Assembly (NCBI GenBank): GCA_963727915.1
Contig: CAVSID010000001.1
Span: 372,001-436,000 of the forward strand
Direction: 5' to 3'
Source: CAWAND01 sp963727915
Lineage (GTDB): Bacteria; Chloroflexota; Anaerolineae; Anaerolineales; E44-bin32
Length of the DNA: 64,000 bases
Below, piece by piece: positions 63,217 to 64,000 of this stretch. The position numbers and the translations under genes were made by a program. A model generated the notes under the pieces. It did not search any database. It was not told the DNA's origin and saw only the letters and a program-made list of their open reading frames with translations. Numbering within the stretch: position 1 is the stretch's first letter; every line of letters begins with the position of its first letter.

Positions 63217-64000
63217 ATGAAACGGATGTGGATTTTGTCGGCGGCGGCACTTGGCCTGCTCACGGGGATAGCCGTCGTCGCCTTGAACTATCTTGGCCTG
63301 CAGTGGCTGAAGCTGCCATTCATCCCCTTTGACAGTTTCGATTGGATGACCCGCGCCTTGCCAGGGGTACTCATTACCACCGTTATTCACACCATGGTGA
63401 CCTTGATCCGCGGATTGAACCTGGGCGCCACGGATACCACCGCCAAGCTGATCGAACAGACCATCGCCATCGGACAATTCATCGTCGGTGGTGGCGTGTT
63501 GGGAGTCGTTCTCGCCTATGCGCTCCGCATGCGACCCGAAAGACGCGGCCTGATCAGCCTGCTGGGCGGCGGCCTAGTGGCCCTTATCTCAATTCTCGTC
63601 GAAGTCGCGCTGGGGATGCCTCCCGTTGGCTGGTTGGTCGCGGTGCTGTGGATCGCTGCCCTGGGCCTTGCCTGGAGCTACACGCTCACCTGGCTTCTGC
63701 TCGGGGCGGGTCGGGCGCATGCCGAGGCGGCCGAGATCGGCGTCGTTGACCGCCGCCAGTTCTTGTACGTGCTCGGCGCCACCCTGGGCGTCGGCCTGGG
63801 ATCTTACGCGTTGGCGTCAATCAAGAGCGCGCCCAGCCCGACAGCCTCCGCCACAAGCGCCCCACAAAACATCGGCGGCGGTAACACCTCCGGCCCAGCG
63901 GCGTCGCCCCCCGAGTCGGTTCTGGAGGCGCGCATTCAGCCGGCGCCGGGCACCCGACCCGAACTCACATCCAACGCCGATTTCTACCGCATCGACATCA
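63217..64000 (+). CDS. Membrane-anchored molybdopterin-dependent oxidoreductase (sulfite-oxidase type), N-terminal part
   Basis: The first about 200 residues hold about five helices (MWILSAAALGLLTGIAVVAL; FIVGGGVLGVVLAYALRM; ...). A Thr/Ser/Pro linker and RIQPAPGTRPELTSNADFYRIDI follow, which is how oxidoreductase molybdopterin-binding (sulfite-oxidase family) proteins begin. RRQFLYVLGATLG in the middle resembles a Tat-like or anchor segment. The gene runs off the right edge, so the cofactor site is not visible. GGAGG precedes the ATG at 63217. Confidence 0.7.
   Translation, partial: MKRMWILSAAALGLLTGIAVVALNYLGLQWLKLPFIPFDSFDWMTRALPGVLITTVIHTMVTLIRGLNLGATDTTAKLIEQTIAIGQFIVGGGVLGVVLAYALRMRPERRGLISLLGGGLVALISILVEVALGMPPVGWLVAVLWIAALGLAWSYTLTWLLLGAGRAHAEAAEIGVVDRRQFLYVLGATLGVGLGSYALASIKSAPSPTASATSAPQNIGGGNTSGPAASPPESVLEARIQPAPGTRPELTSNADFYRIDI

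Overview
The window is a 64 kb stretch of a GC-rich bacterial chromosome. It is most likely from the phylum Chloroflexota (Anaerolineae-like). The signs are the gene families present: a phosphomutase / DUF3090 / SCO1664 triad, a dephospho-CoA kinase with an acetyltransferase-like tail, an orphan MutL-type ATPase in an envelope-protein operon, and a radical-SAM repair protein. Frequent TTG/GTG starts and Gram-positive-type LexA boxes fit. No rRNA, phage, IS element or CRISPR array was seen. This placement is an inference from gene content; no phylogenetic marker was aligned.

Layout. 1-3.7 kb: end of a DMT transporter, a membrane spermidine-synthase-like protein and three tRNAs (Ile2/Met CAT, Gly TCC, Pro TGG). 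3.7-4.1 kb: remnant of an enoyl-CoA hydratase gene. 4.1-7.1 kb: lexA with its SOS box, diverging from xpt-guaA. 7.2-13.6 kb: a membrane protein, then a VWA-FHA / PP2C / pseudo-phosphatase signalling operon. 13.6-20.8 kb: coaE-GNAT, rsgA, a class B PBP, maf, rarA. 20.8-24 kb: phosphomutase / DUF3090 / SCO1664 module and hom. 24.3-31.2 kb: methyltransferase, double GNAT, HAD phosphatase, a probable 6S-like RNA gene, lipid kinase, helicase-associated protein, galK. 31.2-36.5 kb: uvrC with a stand-alone receiver, a solute-binding lipoprotein, phosphohexomutase. 36.5-37.9 kb: an AAA-winged-helix regulator.

38-46.1 kb: a tight eight-gene minus-strand operon of unknown function. It encodes a small protein, two polytopic membrane proteins, a zinc-ribbon protein with about nine PDWL-like motifs, another membrane protein, a MutL-like ASKHA ATPase, a beta-barrel/KOW-like protein and an LPXTG protein. 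It is the best candidate here for an undescribed system. 46.3-51.4 kb: a nurA-(unknown)-(GT-C glycosyltransferase)-herA cluster behind a LexA-type box. 51.4-56.8 kb: bioY, a response regulator / kinase / thioredoxin-like lipoprotein operon, radical-SAM repair protein, ferritin. 56.9-64 kb: C39-TPR protein, zwf-glutaredoxin, ubiD-family decarboxylase, MFS transporter and the start of a membrane-anchored molybdopterin oxidoreductase.

Two genome-wide signals stand out. The palindrome TTGTG-N8-CACAA (Rex- or CRP/FNR-like) recurs seven times counting near-matches. Several genes have a TANAAT -10 box only 6-9 nt before the start codon, implying leaderless mRNAs. About 30 single-base reading-frame breaks affect about 20 genes, including essential ones. 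They look like assembly error rather than biology, so for those genes I give the full extent spanning the breaks.
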